Assembly: GCA_964454445.1 (NCBI GenBank)
Contig: CAYVTD010000010.1
Span: 1 to 64,000 of the forward strand
Source: CAYVTD01 sp964454445
GTDB taxonomy: Bacteria > Bacteroidota > Ignavibacteria > Kapaibacteriales > UBA2268
Length of the DNA stretch: 64,000 nt
Direction of reading: 5' to 3'
The notes under the pieces are model-generated. The model saw only the letters and a program-made list of their open reading frames with translations. It was not told where the DNA came from and searched no databases. Shown piece after piece: positions 55,806-64,000 of this stretch (position 1 is its first letter; each line of letters starts with the position of its first letter). The position numbers and the translations under genes are program-made.

Positions 55806-56573
55806 TTACTTCACTATTTCTTTTTCAAAAACTTTATCTGCAAAAAAATGTGCAATTTTTCTGATTTGCCCGCTAACCTCGCTATCGGGTTGATTAATTA
55901 CAAACAATTCCTGCCTGATTATCGACCTTCGCACCAGCCTATCGTAAGTTACATAACCAATTTTTTCGATTTTACTATCCAAGAATCGCTCAATGGCAAG
56001 ATTTAGCTTGGTGCCAACTTCATTAGCATCATCGGCGTCAATCACATTGTTTACAATCATCGCAATCTCGCTATTTGCCTTAAAAAACATCAAGATTTTT
56101 ATTAATGCATAAGCATCTAAAATCGAAATTGGTTCATCGTTGATAACAACCAAAGCAAGATCGGCAAGATCGCAATAAAACAAGCTTTCCTCGCTGGCTC
56201 CAGGTACAGTATCAATTATAATTATATCAAAATTTGTTTCGATGATTAAATCTTTAAAAACATCGAAGACCAACTTTGTCGAAAAATTGCTTTCTTCTAT
56301 GGAAGATGGCATCTCCGCCAATAAATAAAACCTCTCATCAATCTGGTGTAATGCACTCGAGGGTTTTACCTTGCCGGCTATTGCATCTGACAATCGCACA
56401 GGCGGCTCAACTCCAATGATAAGGTGCTGGTTGGGAAAATGTCTGTTGCCATCTATCAACAAAGTGGTGCAACCCAACTGTGCAGTGATTGCTGCCAAGT
56501 TTGCCGATAGGAAACTTTTGCCAACTCCACCTTTGCCGCTGCAAATTGTTATAATATATGGCTTGCTAAACAT
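55806..56573 (-). CDS. flhG: MinD-like ATPase FlhG
   Basis: A 255-residue ParA/MinD-type ATPase. Deviant Walker A is CSGKGGVGKSFLSANLAA at about residue 11, then TTLLIDGNRHFPNQHLI, and IIIIDTVPGA with NDEPISILDAYALIK. Next to flhF it is the flagellar number regulator (FlhG/FleN). The usual N-terminal DQAxxLR helix that stimulates FlhF GTPase is missing: the protein starts with only five residues before the first strand. The C terminus does not show an evident amphipathic membrane-targeting helix, though the last residues (ADKVFEKEIVK) are charged. Confidence 0.88.
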   Translation of the reverse strand: MFSKPYIITICSGKGGVGKSFLSANLAAITAQLGCTTLLIDGNRHFPNQHLIIGVEPPVRLSDAIAGKVKPSSALHQIDERFYLLAEMPSSIEESNFSTKLVFDVFKDLIIETNFDIIIIDTVPGASEESLFYCDLADLALVVINDEPISILDAYALIKILMFFKANSEIAMIVNNVIDADDANEVGTKLNLAIERFLDSKIEKIGYVTYDRLVRRSIIRQELFVINQPDSEVSGQIRKIAHFFADKVFEKEIVK

Positions 56574-56613
56574 ATTCCTTATCTTACTGTTTACTTCCCT
56601 GAGTGTCTTTCAG

Positions 56614-57774
56614 TTACTCCAAATGCCCGAGCACTTCGTCTGGAAAAATGATTTGCTCTAATTTGTCTGTTTCTGCCGGCTCGAGATCTTCTGGCACTTT
56701 TTGCCCATTAGTATAATAAGCTAACGGCAGATTTATTGTTTGCATTGCCTCTAAAACCTCTCCAATAGAAGCCGCTTCGTCGAACTTAGTAAGTATCAAA
56801 GCCGAAACATTAACTTTGCGAAACTCGTTTGTTACACTTAAGAAATTCTTTTTGCCTGAATTAATACTTTGCACAAGATAGATGTAATCATGGCTGACAG
56901 GCATAAGAAAGCTATTGATTTCTTTCATTCTAAGCCCGTCAAACTGACTTATGCCAGGAGTATCAATAAAAATAAAATCTGTTTCGTAATTCTTTAGCAC
57001 AATTTCCTTTAAATCGTGCGGCGAATAAGCCGCCTCGAAGGGTATTCCTGCAACAGCCCCATAAGTTTCCAATTGCTCTGCTCCTCCAATTTTCCGAGTG
57101 TCTGTAGAAATAAAAATAATATTACTATCGAAAAGCAATTTGCTAACAATACCAAGTTTTGCGATAGTCGTAGTTTTACCGCTTCCGGTCGGTCCTACAA
57201 AAGAAGTAATCACAGGTTCTTTTTTCTTTTTAAGCGGGGCTATTGTTCGTATGTTTGCAATGAGTTTGCTTCTAACTCTTTTCAGGGCTACTGCAACCTG
57301 ATCATCAGGATTTTCTGACGAAAGAGAGCCACAGAGACGCAAGGAATAATCTTCACTAAAGCCATTATCACAAAGTAGCTTATAAATAGACGAGTAAGAT
57401 TTAGACAGAGAATTGATATTCCTGTATTTCACGCTGTCGGACAATTCAGCCATCGAATCGCTAAGATTTCCGATTTGGTCAAATATCCTACCTGCTATAT
57501 CCAGATACTTTTTAAAACCATCATCGGTTTTGCCCGATTCCTGTTTTTTTTGCAGATAATTTTGAAGAATATCAACACTTTCTGATGGCTTGCTTTTCAG
57601 AGCAGCAGAAATTTTTGCCTGGTCGTCGATGGCTGCAACTATTTCCACCTCTGAGGCGGCACCCGGCTTGTCGATTGTCCTGCTTGACAATATAACTGCT
57701 TTCTCGCCAAGCTCACGCGATACCAAATCGCGGGCTTCTTTCATTGTTGGCGCTTTGTATTTCTTAATTCGCAT
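56614..57774 (-). CDS. flhF: Flagellar biosynthesis GTPase FlhF
   Basis: A 386-residue SRP-type GTPase that places the flagellum. It starts at ATG 57774 (MRIKKYKAPTMKEARDLVSRELGEKAVILSS), the typical N-terminal basic domain; a TTG three codons upstream is less likely. G1 is FVGPTGSGKTTTIAKLG, then DTRKIGGAEQLETYG, G3 DTPGISQFD, and G4 LTKFDEAA. It is the first gene of the flhF-flhG operon. A central region of about 80 residues with DILQNYLQKKQESGK links B and N domains. Confidence 0.93.
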   Translation of the reverse strand: MRIKKYKAPTMKEARDLVSRELGEKAVILSSRTIDKPGAASEVEIVAAIDDQAKISAALKSKPSESVDILQNYLQKKQESGKTDDGFKKYLDIAGRIFDQIGNLSDSMAELSDSVKYRNINSLSKSYSSIYKLLCDNGFSEDYSLRLCGSLSSENPDDQVAVALKRVRSKLIANIRTIAPLKKKKEPVITSFVGPTGSGKTTTIAKLGIVSKLLFDSNIIFISTDTRKIGGAEQLETYGAVAGIPFEAAYSPHDLKEIVLKNYETDFIFIDTPGISQFDGLRMKEINSFLMPVSHDYIYLVQSINSGKKNFLSVTNEFRKVNVSALILTKFDEAASIGEVLEAMQTINLPLAYYTNGQKVPEDLEPAETDKLEQIIFPDEVLGHLE

Positions 57775-57972
57775 ACCCGGCAAACAAAATTGATACTTTA
57801 TTCGATAATTACTTAGTAAAAACTATGCCAAGCTTCTTTCGATAGACGAATTAAACTGATTTCCGTGGAATCTTGAGCTAATTACAATTATTAAATGCAG
57901 AGAAAAGAGACCAAAATAATTTTTTATTTCAAAATGCGTCAATAGTTTATTGTTAAACTTTCTATATTTATT

Positions 57973-58308
57973 ATGAGAATACTTGTTATTGTTTTTACAA
58001 GTGCTTTTATCCTAAGTTCATGTTCACTTTGGGAACGCCTTTGGGGCAGCGATAAAGAGAATTTTATCAATACTTATAAAGAAATCCTTGTTACAAGAGA
58101 GCTGTATCCAGACACAAGCAAAGCAAACCGCAAAGTCAAATCCATTATGAAAAATCATGGTTATACCCAAGAGAGCTTTAAAGAAGAATATTTCCGATTT
58201 GCTGAAGATAGTGAAGAGTTTATTAAATTGATTGATTCCGCCCGCTCACTTGCAAAAGATGAAATTATAAAAATTGAATTGAAGAAGAATGCCAAGAAGA
58301 AAAAGTAA
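57973..58308 (+). CDS. Small predicted lipoprotein
   Basis: A 111-residue protein with signal peptide MRILVIVFTSAFILSSC and lipobox LSSC at residue 17, followed by a charged, helical mature part ending in a basic tail (IIKIELKKNAKKKK). The region YKEILVTRELYPDTSKANRKVKSIMKNHGYTQ resembles small DUF4296-type lipoproteins of Bacteroidota, but this is a loose match. It is followed by a clear terminator and is alone on its strand. Confidence 0.75.
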   Translation: MRILVIVFTSAFILSSCSLWERLWGSDKENFINTYKEILVTRELYPDTSKANRKVKSIMKNHGYTQESFKEEYFRFAEDSEEFIKLIDSARSLAKDEIIKIELKKNAKKKK

Positions 58309-58352
58309 GAATTGACAGCAAAATTATATTCATTTCATATTCTAAACAAATG

Positions 58353-58407
58353 CTTGGGGCAGACAGAAATACTTTGCTTACCTATTTCATCTGCCCCAAG
58401 TTTTTTT
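58353..58407 (+). terminator. Rho-independent terminator
   Basis: CTTGGGGCAGA (58353-58363) pairs perfectly with TCTGCCCCAAG (58390-58400), 11 base pairs, followed by seven T (58401-58407). The loop is 26 bases. It ends the small lipoprotein transcript. Confidence 0.85.
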
Positions 58408-58440
58408 ATCTTTTATTAGCTTTATTCAGAATATTTCGAT

Positions 58441-58575
58441 AGAGCTATATTACAAAGTAGTATTGCTCCGAAAAGACAAGGATGTCTGTTCTACCAAATT
58501 AATATATTTCAAGTAGATCGGGCATTCTTGCCTGAGACAAATTGTTTATAAAAAAAATACCTTTTAAGAGAGACT
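58441..58575 (-). repeat. Dispersed ~130-bp element, copy 3 (reverse orientation)
   Basis: The reverse complement of this stretch matches copies 1 and 2, including AAACAATTTGTC, TTTGGTAGAACAGACATCC and CTACTTGAAATAT. The terminal repeats are more decayed (AAGTCTCTCTTAAAAGG at the sppA side). The stop codon TAA of sppA (58577-58575) abuts or overlaps the element end, so the element inserted at the very 3' end of the gene. Confidence 0.8.
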
Positions 58576-60503
58576 TATTTTTCAATGACGCAATAAGGCA
58601 TAGCCATAATCACTTTTTCCCGTTCTGAGATAGTCAGTATTTGCATTGCATAATCAATTTGACTTTGCATATTTTTTGGTAATGCCTTGTAAATCTTCAT
58701 CGCATCACTATCCCTCATGCTAATAGCCTTTGCAAGTCTTGCTACAGAAACGTTAGCATCGTCATCGTCGTTTCCTGTGCCAATGTCGAACATTTGCAAA
58801 ATCTCATCGATAGGATTTTTTTTCTTTGGATACACTTGCACTGTAACGAGCATATTTTCCGGAACACCGATTCGTCTTTTAGCAATTTTAATAGCATCAT
58901 TGTAGCCACCCAGCACATCAACAATACCAATTTTCAAAGCATCTTCGCCTGTCCAAACCCTTCCGCGGGCAATGCTGCGAACCTGATCGTAGGTCATTCC
59001 GCGAGCTTTTGCCACTTTGTTTAAAAAGCGGTCGTAAATGGTTTTACCCATTTGGTAAAATTGTTGTTTTTCCCTTTCCTGCAAAGGATATAACCCATTT
59101 GCAAATTGTGCGGCAGATGTGCTCGAGATAGTGTCTGCATTCAGATAAATCTTGCTCTTTAATCCCGACAGATTTGGAATGGTCATCACTACACCAATTG
59201 AGCCGGTAATGGTTTCGGGCGAACAAATAATAGTATCACAGTCCATAGCGATGTAATAACCACCTGAAGCCGAAACATCACTCATTGAAATATAAACTGG
59301 CTTCTTCTTTCTAACTCTGATGATTTCTTCGCGGATTGCATCTGAGGCAATCACCGAGCCACCGGGAGTATTAACTCTTAAAATAACAGCTTTTATCTTA
59401 TCGTTGTTTTTTGCATCTATCAAATACTCTATTATTTTATCGGCGCTAATGACTTTCTCTTCAGAAAATGGGTTATCGACAGATTCAGACTGAATTGCTC
59501 CTTCTCCATATATTATGGCAATTTGTTTGCTTTCATCGGCAATTTTCTGCGTCATTGGTGGCTTGCTTGCCATGTAGTTACCAGGGGTAACCAAATGGAG
59601 TTTCTTTTGGGCTATATCTTTCTCATTAGCTTTCCCATAGACTTCTTGCTTAATGAAGTCAATAACTTCGGCTCGCGTTTTGAAATCATCGAAAAAGCCA
59701 AGATCTTTCAAAGAATCAGCACTATAAACCCCGCGATTAATAATTTCATAGAATTTGTCTTTTTTGATACCTCTACGGTTTTCAACAGCATTTGCAAGAA
59801 TTTCCATTCTTTGCTTGAGCAGCACTTCGAGTTGATAGCGTGCAGAATCGCTGAAATTATTTCGCGAAAACATATCACCAGCTGATTTGAAGTCCTCGAA
59901 GCCAAGCACATAAAAATCAATGCCGAGATGGGTAAACATATCTTTAAAAAATAATGATGTTACGCCGAAACCGTTCATTTCGACTATACCTTCTCTTGGG
60001 GTAAAAATTTTATCAGCGGGCAGGGCGAGAAAATAATCCAACTCAGAGCCAACTTCGACATAAGCATATAGGAATTTACCACTTTTACGAAAATCTTCCA
60101 AAGCATTATACAATTCCACGGCTTTGGCATAACCCAAGCCTGCAACCCCCGCTTCATAGAAAACACCCCTAATGTTGTTGTCATTTTTTGCCCTCTCGAG
60201 CGCAGTGAGTGTTTCGCTAAACGTTGCCTTTTTGCTTTGAGAAAACAGATCAAATGGATTTGAGGACTTATATTCATCTAAATCGCCCACAATTTTCAGG
60301 TGAATAACCGAATTTTCCTTTATTGTTACTTCTTTTTCTGAGAACATAAACGAGCCCATTGCACTATAGAAACCTATTGACAACACAAAGAAAAGTATGA
60401 CAACTATGGCTATGATCAAAACCGGCACCCACCAATTTGTTTTTTTTTTCTGATAATGATATTGTGGGTACTGAGGCATCTGTTGTTGCTGTTGTTCTGC
60501 CAT
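58575..60503 (-). CDS. sppA: Signal peptide peptidase SppA (S49 protease)
   Basis: A 642-residue membrane-anchored serine protease with two S49 halves that degrade leftover signal peptides in the membrane. A cytoplasmic N terminus rich in Gln and Pro (MAEQQQQQMPQYPQY) precedes one helix at about 25-50. The N-terminal half carries the catalytic lysine region (LPADKIFTPREGIVEMNGFG), the C-terminal half RVNTPGGSVIASDAIR and the nucleophile in MSDVSASGGYYIAMDCD. The last dozen residues end at the repeat copy 3. Confidence 0.93.
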   Translation of the reverse strand: MAEQQQQQMPQYPQYHYQKKKTNWWVPVLIIAIVVILFFVLSIGFYSAMGSFMFSEKEVTIKENSVIHLKIVGDLDEYKSSNPFDLFSQSKKATFSETLTALERAKNDNNIRGVFYEAGVAGLGYAKAVELYNALEDFRKSGKFLYAYVEVGSELDYFLALPADKIFTPREGIVEMNGFGVTSLFFKDMFTHLGIDFYVLGFEDFKSAGDMFSRNNFSDSARYQLEVLLKQRMEILANAVENRRGIKKDKFYEIINRGVYSADSLKDLGFFDDFKTRAEVIDFIKQEVYGKANEKDIAQKKLHLVTPGNYMASKPPMTQKIADESKQIAIIYGEGAIQSESVDNPFSEEKVISADKIIEYLIDAKNNDKIKAVILRVNTPGGSVIASDAIREEIIRVRKKKPVYISMSDVSASGGYYIAMDCDTIICSPETITGSIGVVMTIPNLSGLKSKIYLNADTISSTSAAQFANGLYPLQEREKQQFYQMGKTIYDRFLNKVAKARGMTYDQVRSIARGRVWTGEDALKIGIVDVLGGYNDAIKIAKRRIGVPENMLVTVQVYPKKKNPIDEILQMFDIGTGNDDDDANVSVARLAKAISMRDSDAMKIYKALPKNMQSQIDYAMQILTISEREKVIMAMPYCVIEK

Positions 60504-60884
60504 TGTTTGCTCCTTTATTATTAATAGTTAAATATTTATAAAACTAATCATTTTTACGAAATTATAAATTATTTGTTACATATTAAAATATCTAATGAAA
60601 AAATACTCTTGATGATTGTTCATAATAATTTGTTTCATTTACTTTAAATTGTCGAAAAATGTTTATATTATTGTAAAGTTTATTATTTTGCCTTTTGCAT
60701 AAAGTGATAATAAAAATAATTTATATTTTATACGTTAATATTAAAATAGTAAGGAATAATAAAAAAATGTAAGTAGAAAAAGTAAACAATAATGCAATAT
60801 GTTTGCATTCTTTTTATATTTTTTTTCATTTTTATTTGTTTTCGGAGGAATATTAATTTAAAAAAATTTTTCTTGGAGTAAATG
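60504..60884. other. Very AT-rich divergent intergenic region
   Basis: About 380 bases between sppA and the radical SAM gene. No gene, hairpin or repeat is visible; it should hold both promoters. GGAG at 60875-60878 is the ribosome site of the downstream gene. Confidence 0.5.
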
Positions 60885-62105
60885 ATGAAAGAAATCGATT
60901 TCTCACCAGAAACACTATATCGCCTTCCTTGGAATTTAGCCGATAACGCCATTTCCTGGCTCGAACCAACTAGTAAATGCAATCTTTATTGCGACGGTTG
61001 TTATCGCGAAAATCGGAAAAACTCCCACAAAAGCCTTGAAGAAATCCAACATGAACTCGATGTTTTCCAAAAAAATCGCAAAACAGACGGTGTTTCCATT
61101 GCCGGTGGCGAACCTCTGACACACCCAAACATTGTTGAAATCGTAAGATTAGTAAAAGCAAAGGGGTGGAAGCCAATCATCAACTCTAATGGAGCCCTTT
61201 TAACTAAAGAACTCCTCAAAGAATTAAAAAAAGCAGGGGTTTACGGCTTTACCTTCCACGTGGATAGCGGGCAGCAACGCCCCGGCTGGAAAGATGCAAA
61301 CGAACTCGAACTAAACGAGCTTCGTTATTCACTTGCTAAAATGCTTGCCGACGCTCGTAATATTTCTTGCTCTTTTAATGCTACTGTCTATCCTGAAAAT
61401 ATAGAATATGTTCCTCAACTGCTCAAATGGGGACAAGACAACATCGACAAAGTCCACGTAATGGTGTTTATACTCTATAGAATGGCAATACTTGGCAAAG
61501 ATTATAATTTTTATGTTGGCGACGAGAAAGTGCAATTCGATGAAATAATGTACTCAAAAACTGACGACCAGCGCAGAACTGACCTCTCAAGCCCGGAACT
61601 TGTCGAAGCAATTCGCGAAGTGTACCCCGGTTTTATGCCTTGCGCCTTCTTAAACGGCACGATCAAACCAAACTCTTACAAATGGTTATTGACCGGCAGA
61701 ATGGGCAACAAGCACGATATTTTCGGCTATGTAGGACCTAAATTTATGGAAATTGTGCAAACATTCAAGCATATATTCACGGATAGCTACCTTGCTTATT
61801 CCAGACCTTCTTACCAAAGAAGGGGACGACTCTATTTCCTCCTTACCCCATTCGACAAGGAGCTAAGGCAAATTTTCAAAAACTATATGCGAGTTTTTGC
61901 AAAAAACCCAAAATCCTTCTTAAGCCGGATACATTATCAATCAGTGATGATTATCCAGCCGGCAGACGTTTGCGACAATGGTGAAATAAATATGTGCGAC
62001 GGTTGCCCAGACATTACTGTTTGGAACAACGAACTGGTCTGGTCTTGCAGGATGGAAGAGCAATACAAATGGGGACAAAACATTCGCCTCGTTCCTGTTC
62101 GATAA
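60885..62105 (+). CDS. Radical SAM protein with extra C-terminal cysteines
   Basis: A 406-residue radical SAM enzyme. I prefer ATG 60885, six bases after GGAG, over the adjacent ATG at 60882. The SAM cluster motif is CNLYCDGCYRENRKN (CxxxCxxC) at about residue 31-38, followed by the glycine motif SIAGGEPLTHP. The C terminus has CDNGEINMCDGCPDITVWNNELVWSC, enough cysteines for a second iron-sulfur cluster as in SPASM/twitch enzymes. Residues between (LNGTIKPNSYKWLLTGRMG) do not recall a characterised reaction. It sits alone upstream of an envelope operon. Confidence 0.85.
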   Translation: MKEIDFSPETLYRLPWNLADNAISWLEPTSKCNLYCDGCYRENRKNSHKSLEEIQHELDVFQKNRKTDGVSIAGGEPLTHPNIVEIVRLVKAKGWKPIINSNGALLTKELLKELKKAGVYGFTFHVDSGQQRPGWKDANELELNELRYSLAKMLADARNISCSFNATVYPENIEYVPQLLKWGQDNIDKVHVMVFILYRMAILGKDYNFYVGDEKVQFDEIMYSKTDDQRRTDLSSPELVEAIREVYPGFMPCAFLNGTIKPNSYKWLLTGRMGNKHDIFGYVGPKFMEIVQTFKHIFTDSYLAYSRPSYQRRGRLYFLLTPFDKELRQIFKNYMRVFAKNPKSFLSRIHYQSVMIIQPADVCDNGEINMCDGCPDITVWNNELVWSCRMEEQYKWGQNIRLVPVR

Positions 62106-62252
62106 ACTACTGCTTCAATGATTTCTTATATTGTTTTTATTTAGATAAATCGTAATAATTCAATTAGTTATATATCATGGCATTATTCTTGCTTTATTGT
62201 TTTTAGTGCTAAAAATATAAAAAATTTGATTAAATACGTTCAAGGAGACATT

Positions 62253-63419
62253 ATGAAGAAATTAATAATATTTTTCTCGGCTTTGCTGTTGAGCCTTGGA
62301 TCACTGTCGGCAATAACTCCGCTTGCTTCAATTCCTGCGACTAAACCCGATTTTGAGTCATTAAGCAGACGAGATTTGTTCAGCCAGATGCGCGAAATCT
62401 ATCAAGCAGGATTGATTTTTACTGCTCAACTTGAAACTTTAGGCGAAACACCTCTGACACGGCTCGCTTCTTTTCCATCTGATAGAATGCTAGAAAGCAT
62501 TTCTAAAAAAGACATTGTTGTCATAGCTGAAGATAACTATGTCATTGCTAAGAAACTTAAATTACAACTCGATTCCCTGCCACCTCTTAATATTAGAATA
62601 AGCGAAATGAAGGAGAAAATGAAAACCCTTGAAAAAAAGTTAATCGATAAAGATTATGAGGTTTTCGATGCTGTTAATTCTTGTGTTAAGGAAAAAATGG
62701 CTTTAAGCGTTGATTTAAACAAACATTGCGAGCGATATCTCGATGAAATGTTCGAGCAATATAATCAAAACTATAAAAACAGCGTTAGCATTCTCTCCTT
62801 CTCGCCCGTCGGTAATTGGTATATTTTCGATAATCCTCAGATTACAAGCGACATTTCAATGGGTGCGCGTCTCGATTTCAATGCCTATCCTATCTTACGA
62901 TTTAATAAAAATATTGAAATTTGGGGCGAATACACTGCCCCCCGGATTTCTACAATTAGCCATTGGGAATTTGTTTCTGAAAACGGAGATATCATAGACG
63001 AAGGCAATATAACTGAAAAATGGGCAATGGATTTGTATTCGCTCGGCATTAGCTATGCCGTTCGACACGCCTTTTCGATTGCTGAAGACACTGATGTCGG
63101 ATTTCGTTTTGGCTTGGGGTATATCTGGGGCGAAGGAAAAATTTACAACAGTGACCTCCCAAGAACAACTTGGGAATCTACTGTTGTGCGCATCGAAGCT
63201 AACGTGGTAAAATATCGCTGGTTCTATCCTATTGAGTTATTTGCTGCTTATAATTGGTACACAAATACAGACGATTTGGTGCTTAGAACCAACCTTCAGA
63301 ATATTACTCACAATTCGTCCTGGCTAAACACAGTGCAGCTCGGGCTTCGCATGAGCTTCTGGTGGCAACCCAATGTGCAAGAGCCACAAACGAAAGCAAC
63401 ACAATCAAATGGAAAATAA
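62253..63419 (+). CDS. Predicted outer-membrane beta-barrel protein
   Basis: A 388-residue exported protein starting at ATG 62253 after AAGGAG (MKKLIIFFSALLLSLGSLSA). The first 170 mature residues are helical with a coiled-coil (RISEMKEKMKTLEKKLID). The last 200 residues alternate aromatic and polar residues (NKNIEIWGEYTAPRIST, VGFRFGLGYIWGEG, FYPIELFAAYNWYTN) and end in QLGLRMSFWWQP, a pattern of transmembrane beta strands. No family recognised. It is followed at 25 bases by another exported protein. Confidence 0.75.
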   Translation: MKKLIIFFSALLLSLGSLSAITPLASIPATKPDFESLSRRDLFSQMREIYQAGLIFTAQLETLGETPLTRLASFPSDRMLESISKKDIVVIAEDNYVIAKKLKLQLDSLPPLNIRISEMKEKMKTLEKKLIDKDYEVFDAVNSCVKEKMALSVDLNKHCERYLDEMFEQYNQNYKNSVSILSFSPVGNWYIFDNPQITSDISMGARLDFNAYPILRFNKNIEIWGEYTAPRISTISHWEFVSENGDIIDEGNITEKWAMDLYSLGISYAVRHAFSIAEDTDVGFRFGLGYIWGEGKIYNSDLPRTTWESTVVRIEANVVKYRWFYPIELFAAYNWYTNTDDLVLRTNLQNITHNSSWLNTVQLGLRMSFWWQPNVQEPQTKATQSNGK

Positions 63420-63444
63420 ACAAATAAATACAAGGAATCGAAAA

Positions 63445-64000
63445 ATGAAATTATTAAAATACTCAACTGCAATGATAATTGTGCTTTTAGCATTTTCCAT
63501 ATCATTGCAAGCACAAAAAGACCAAACAGAATTAGGAATCCGCTATCTAAAATTAGGCAATTCCTATCGGGAATCTCATGAATGGGATCAGGCAACAAAG
63601 TATCTGAGAGAGGGTTACAATATAGTCCGCAGAAAAAACAACGACTATTGGACGGCAGTAGCCCACGAATACTACGGCTATTTCTACAGGGATGCCGCCA
63701 AAGTTAACAATCTCGACGAAAGCTACCAAGATGCCATTAATTCGTTTGACGAAGCTATTAGCATTTATCGCAGGATAATTGGTCAAAAAGATGGAAGCAA
63801 CATAGCCGTTCCACTTGCAAAACTGAGAATGATGTACGACGAAACAGCCAAGCTAAAGCAAGGCATGACCGTCGGCTATTCGCTCAAGGGCGCCAAGTCG
63901 AAAACTTTCTTTGACATTTCTCAGGCTTCTCGCTATCCCGATGATGTTGTTATTCTCGACTTGAGCGCTACTGACCTTACTACTTTTCCGGCGCAAATAA
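63445..64000 (+). CDS. Exported TPR protein, cut by the window end
   Basis: The first 185 codons of a protein with a signal peptide (MKLLKYSTAMIIVLLAFSISLQA), starting after AAGGA. TPR-like helices follow (LGIRYLKLGNSYRESHEWDQATKYLREG, EYYGYFYRDAAKV, YQDAINSFDEAISIYR). The last visible residues, VVILDLSATDLTTFPAQI, look like the first of a leucine-rich repeat set. Probably in an operon with the preceding barrel protein. Confidence 0.8.
   Translation, partial: MKLLKYSTAMIIVLLAFSISLQAQKDQTELGIRYLKLGNSYRESHEWDQATKYLREGYNIVRRKNNDYWTAVAHEYYGYFYRDAAKVNNLDESYQDAINSFDEAISIYRRIIGQKDGSNIAVPLAKLRMMYDETAKLKQGMTVGYSLKGAKSKTFFDISQASRYPDDVVILDLSATDLTTFPAQI

Noticed and set aside
57784..57972. Sigma-28 promoter upstream of flhF
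   Set aside because: No convincing TAAAG and CCGATAA-like pair could be seen in this 189-base region.
60728..60982. Minus-strand frame upstream of the radical SAM gene
   Set aside because: It overlaps the N terminus of the radical SAM gene and is mostly low-complexity AT-rich translation.

Overview
The window is a 64 kb piece of an AT-rich bacterial chromosome, probably from the Bacteroidota/Chlorobiota (FCB) group. Evidence: a primary sigma factor of about 286 residues without region 1.1; a promoter of the form TTTG-N20-TAnnTTTG in front of rplM; weak or absent Shine-Dalgarno sites before many genes; a large secreted protein with a type IX secretion (T9SS) sorting domain; and a PorE-like outer-membrane protein. 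The flagellar regulators fliA, flhG and flhF argue against typical Bacteroidia and fit an Ignavibacteria/Kapabacteria-like lineage; that placement is inference. Three runs of exactly 100 N show this is a scaffold, probably a draft or metagenome-assembled genome. Two of the three gaps are flanked by identical 55-bp ends and look like unmerged contig overlaps.

Layout. 1-6.2 kb (minus strand): a Ton/Tol-type proton-channel operon (exbB, two exbD, and the start of a further gene), a STAS protein, prmC-pyrB, HU, and pgsA with a membrane protein. 6.4-10.3 kb (plus): the ribosomal/translation cluster rplM-rpsI-rpsB-tsf-pyrH. 10.3-12.1 kb: a dispersed repeat, two lipoproteins and a GC-rich repeat array with a gap. 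12-21 kb: a fused 2-oxoacid dehydrogenase E1, holB, eno, a pterin dehydratase, trxA and secA. 21-23.5 kb: a restriction-modification pair in which both genes carry a frameshift. 23.7-31.5 kb: envelope and secretion genes (PorE-like protein, ychF, SUMF1-domain protein, an 81-bp tandem array, a T9SS-sorted propeller/FN3 protein). 31.7-35.3 kb: ctpA, rpoD, lipA. 35.4-39.6 kb: a sodium-pumping acyl-CoA (methylmalonyl-CoA) decarboxylase operon. 39.8-52.5 kb: mixed housekeeping and envelope genes (transporter, exonuclease, M28 peptidase, pyrE, a methyltransferase-glycosyltransferase-TPR fusion, mlaE, rlmD, queE, a STAND-like ATPase). 52.6-57.8 kb: a flagellar regulatory block flhF-flhG-[coiled-coil membrane protein]-fliA-HDOD. 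58-64 kb: a lipoprotein, sppA, a radical SAM enzyme, a predicted outer-membrane barrel protein and a TPR/LRR-like protein cut by the window end.

The gene content suggests a motile heterotroph that secretes proteins by T9SS, takes up nutrients through TonB-type energised transport and conserves energy with a Na+ decarboxylase. The least ordinary features are non-coding: a roughly 130-bp dispersed element with terminal inverted repeats (three copies, both orientations), a family of hairpin-plus-G-quadruplex elements that coincides with two of the assembly gaps, and an 81-bp tandem array carrying a hairpin in every unit. No tRNA, rRNA, CRISPR array or complete insertion sequence was seen.
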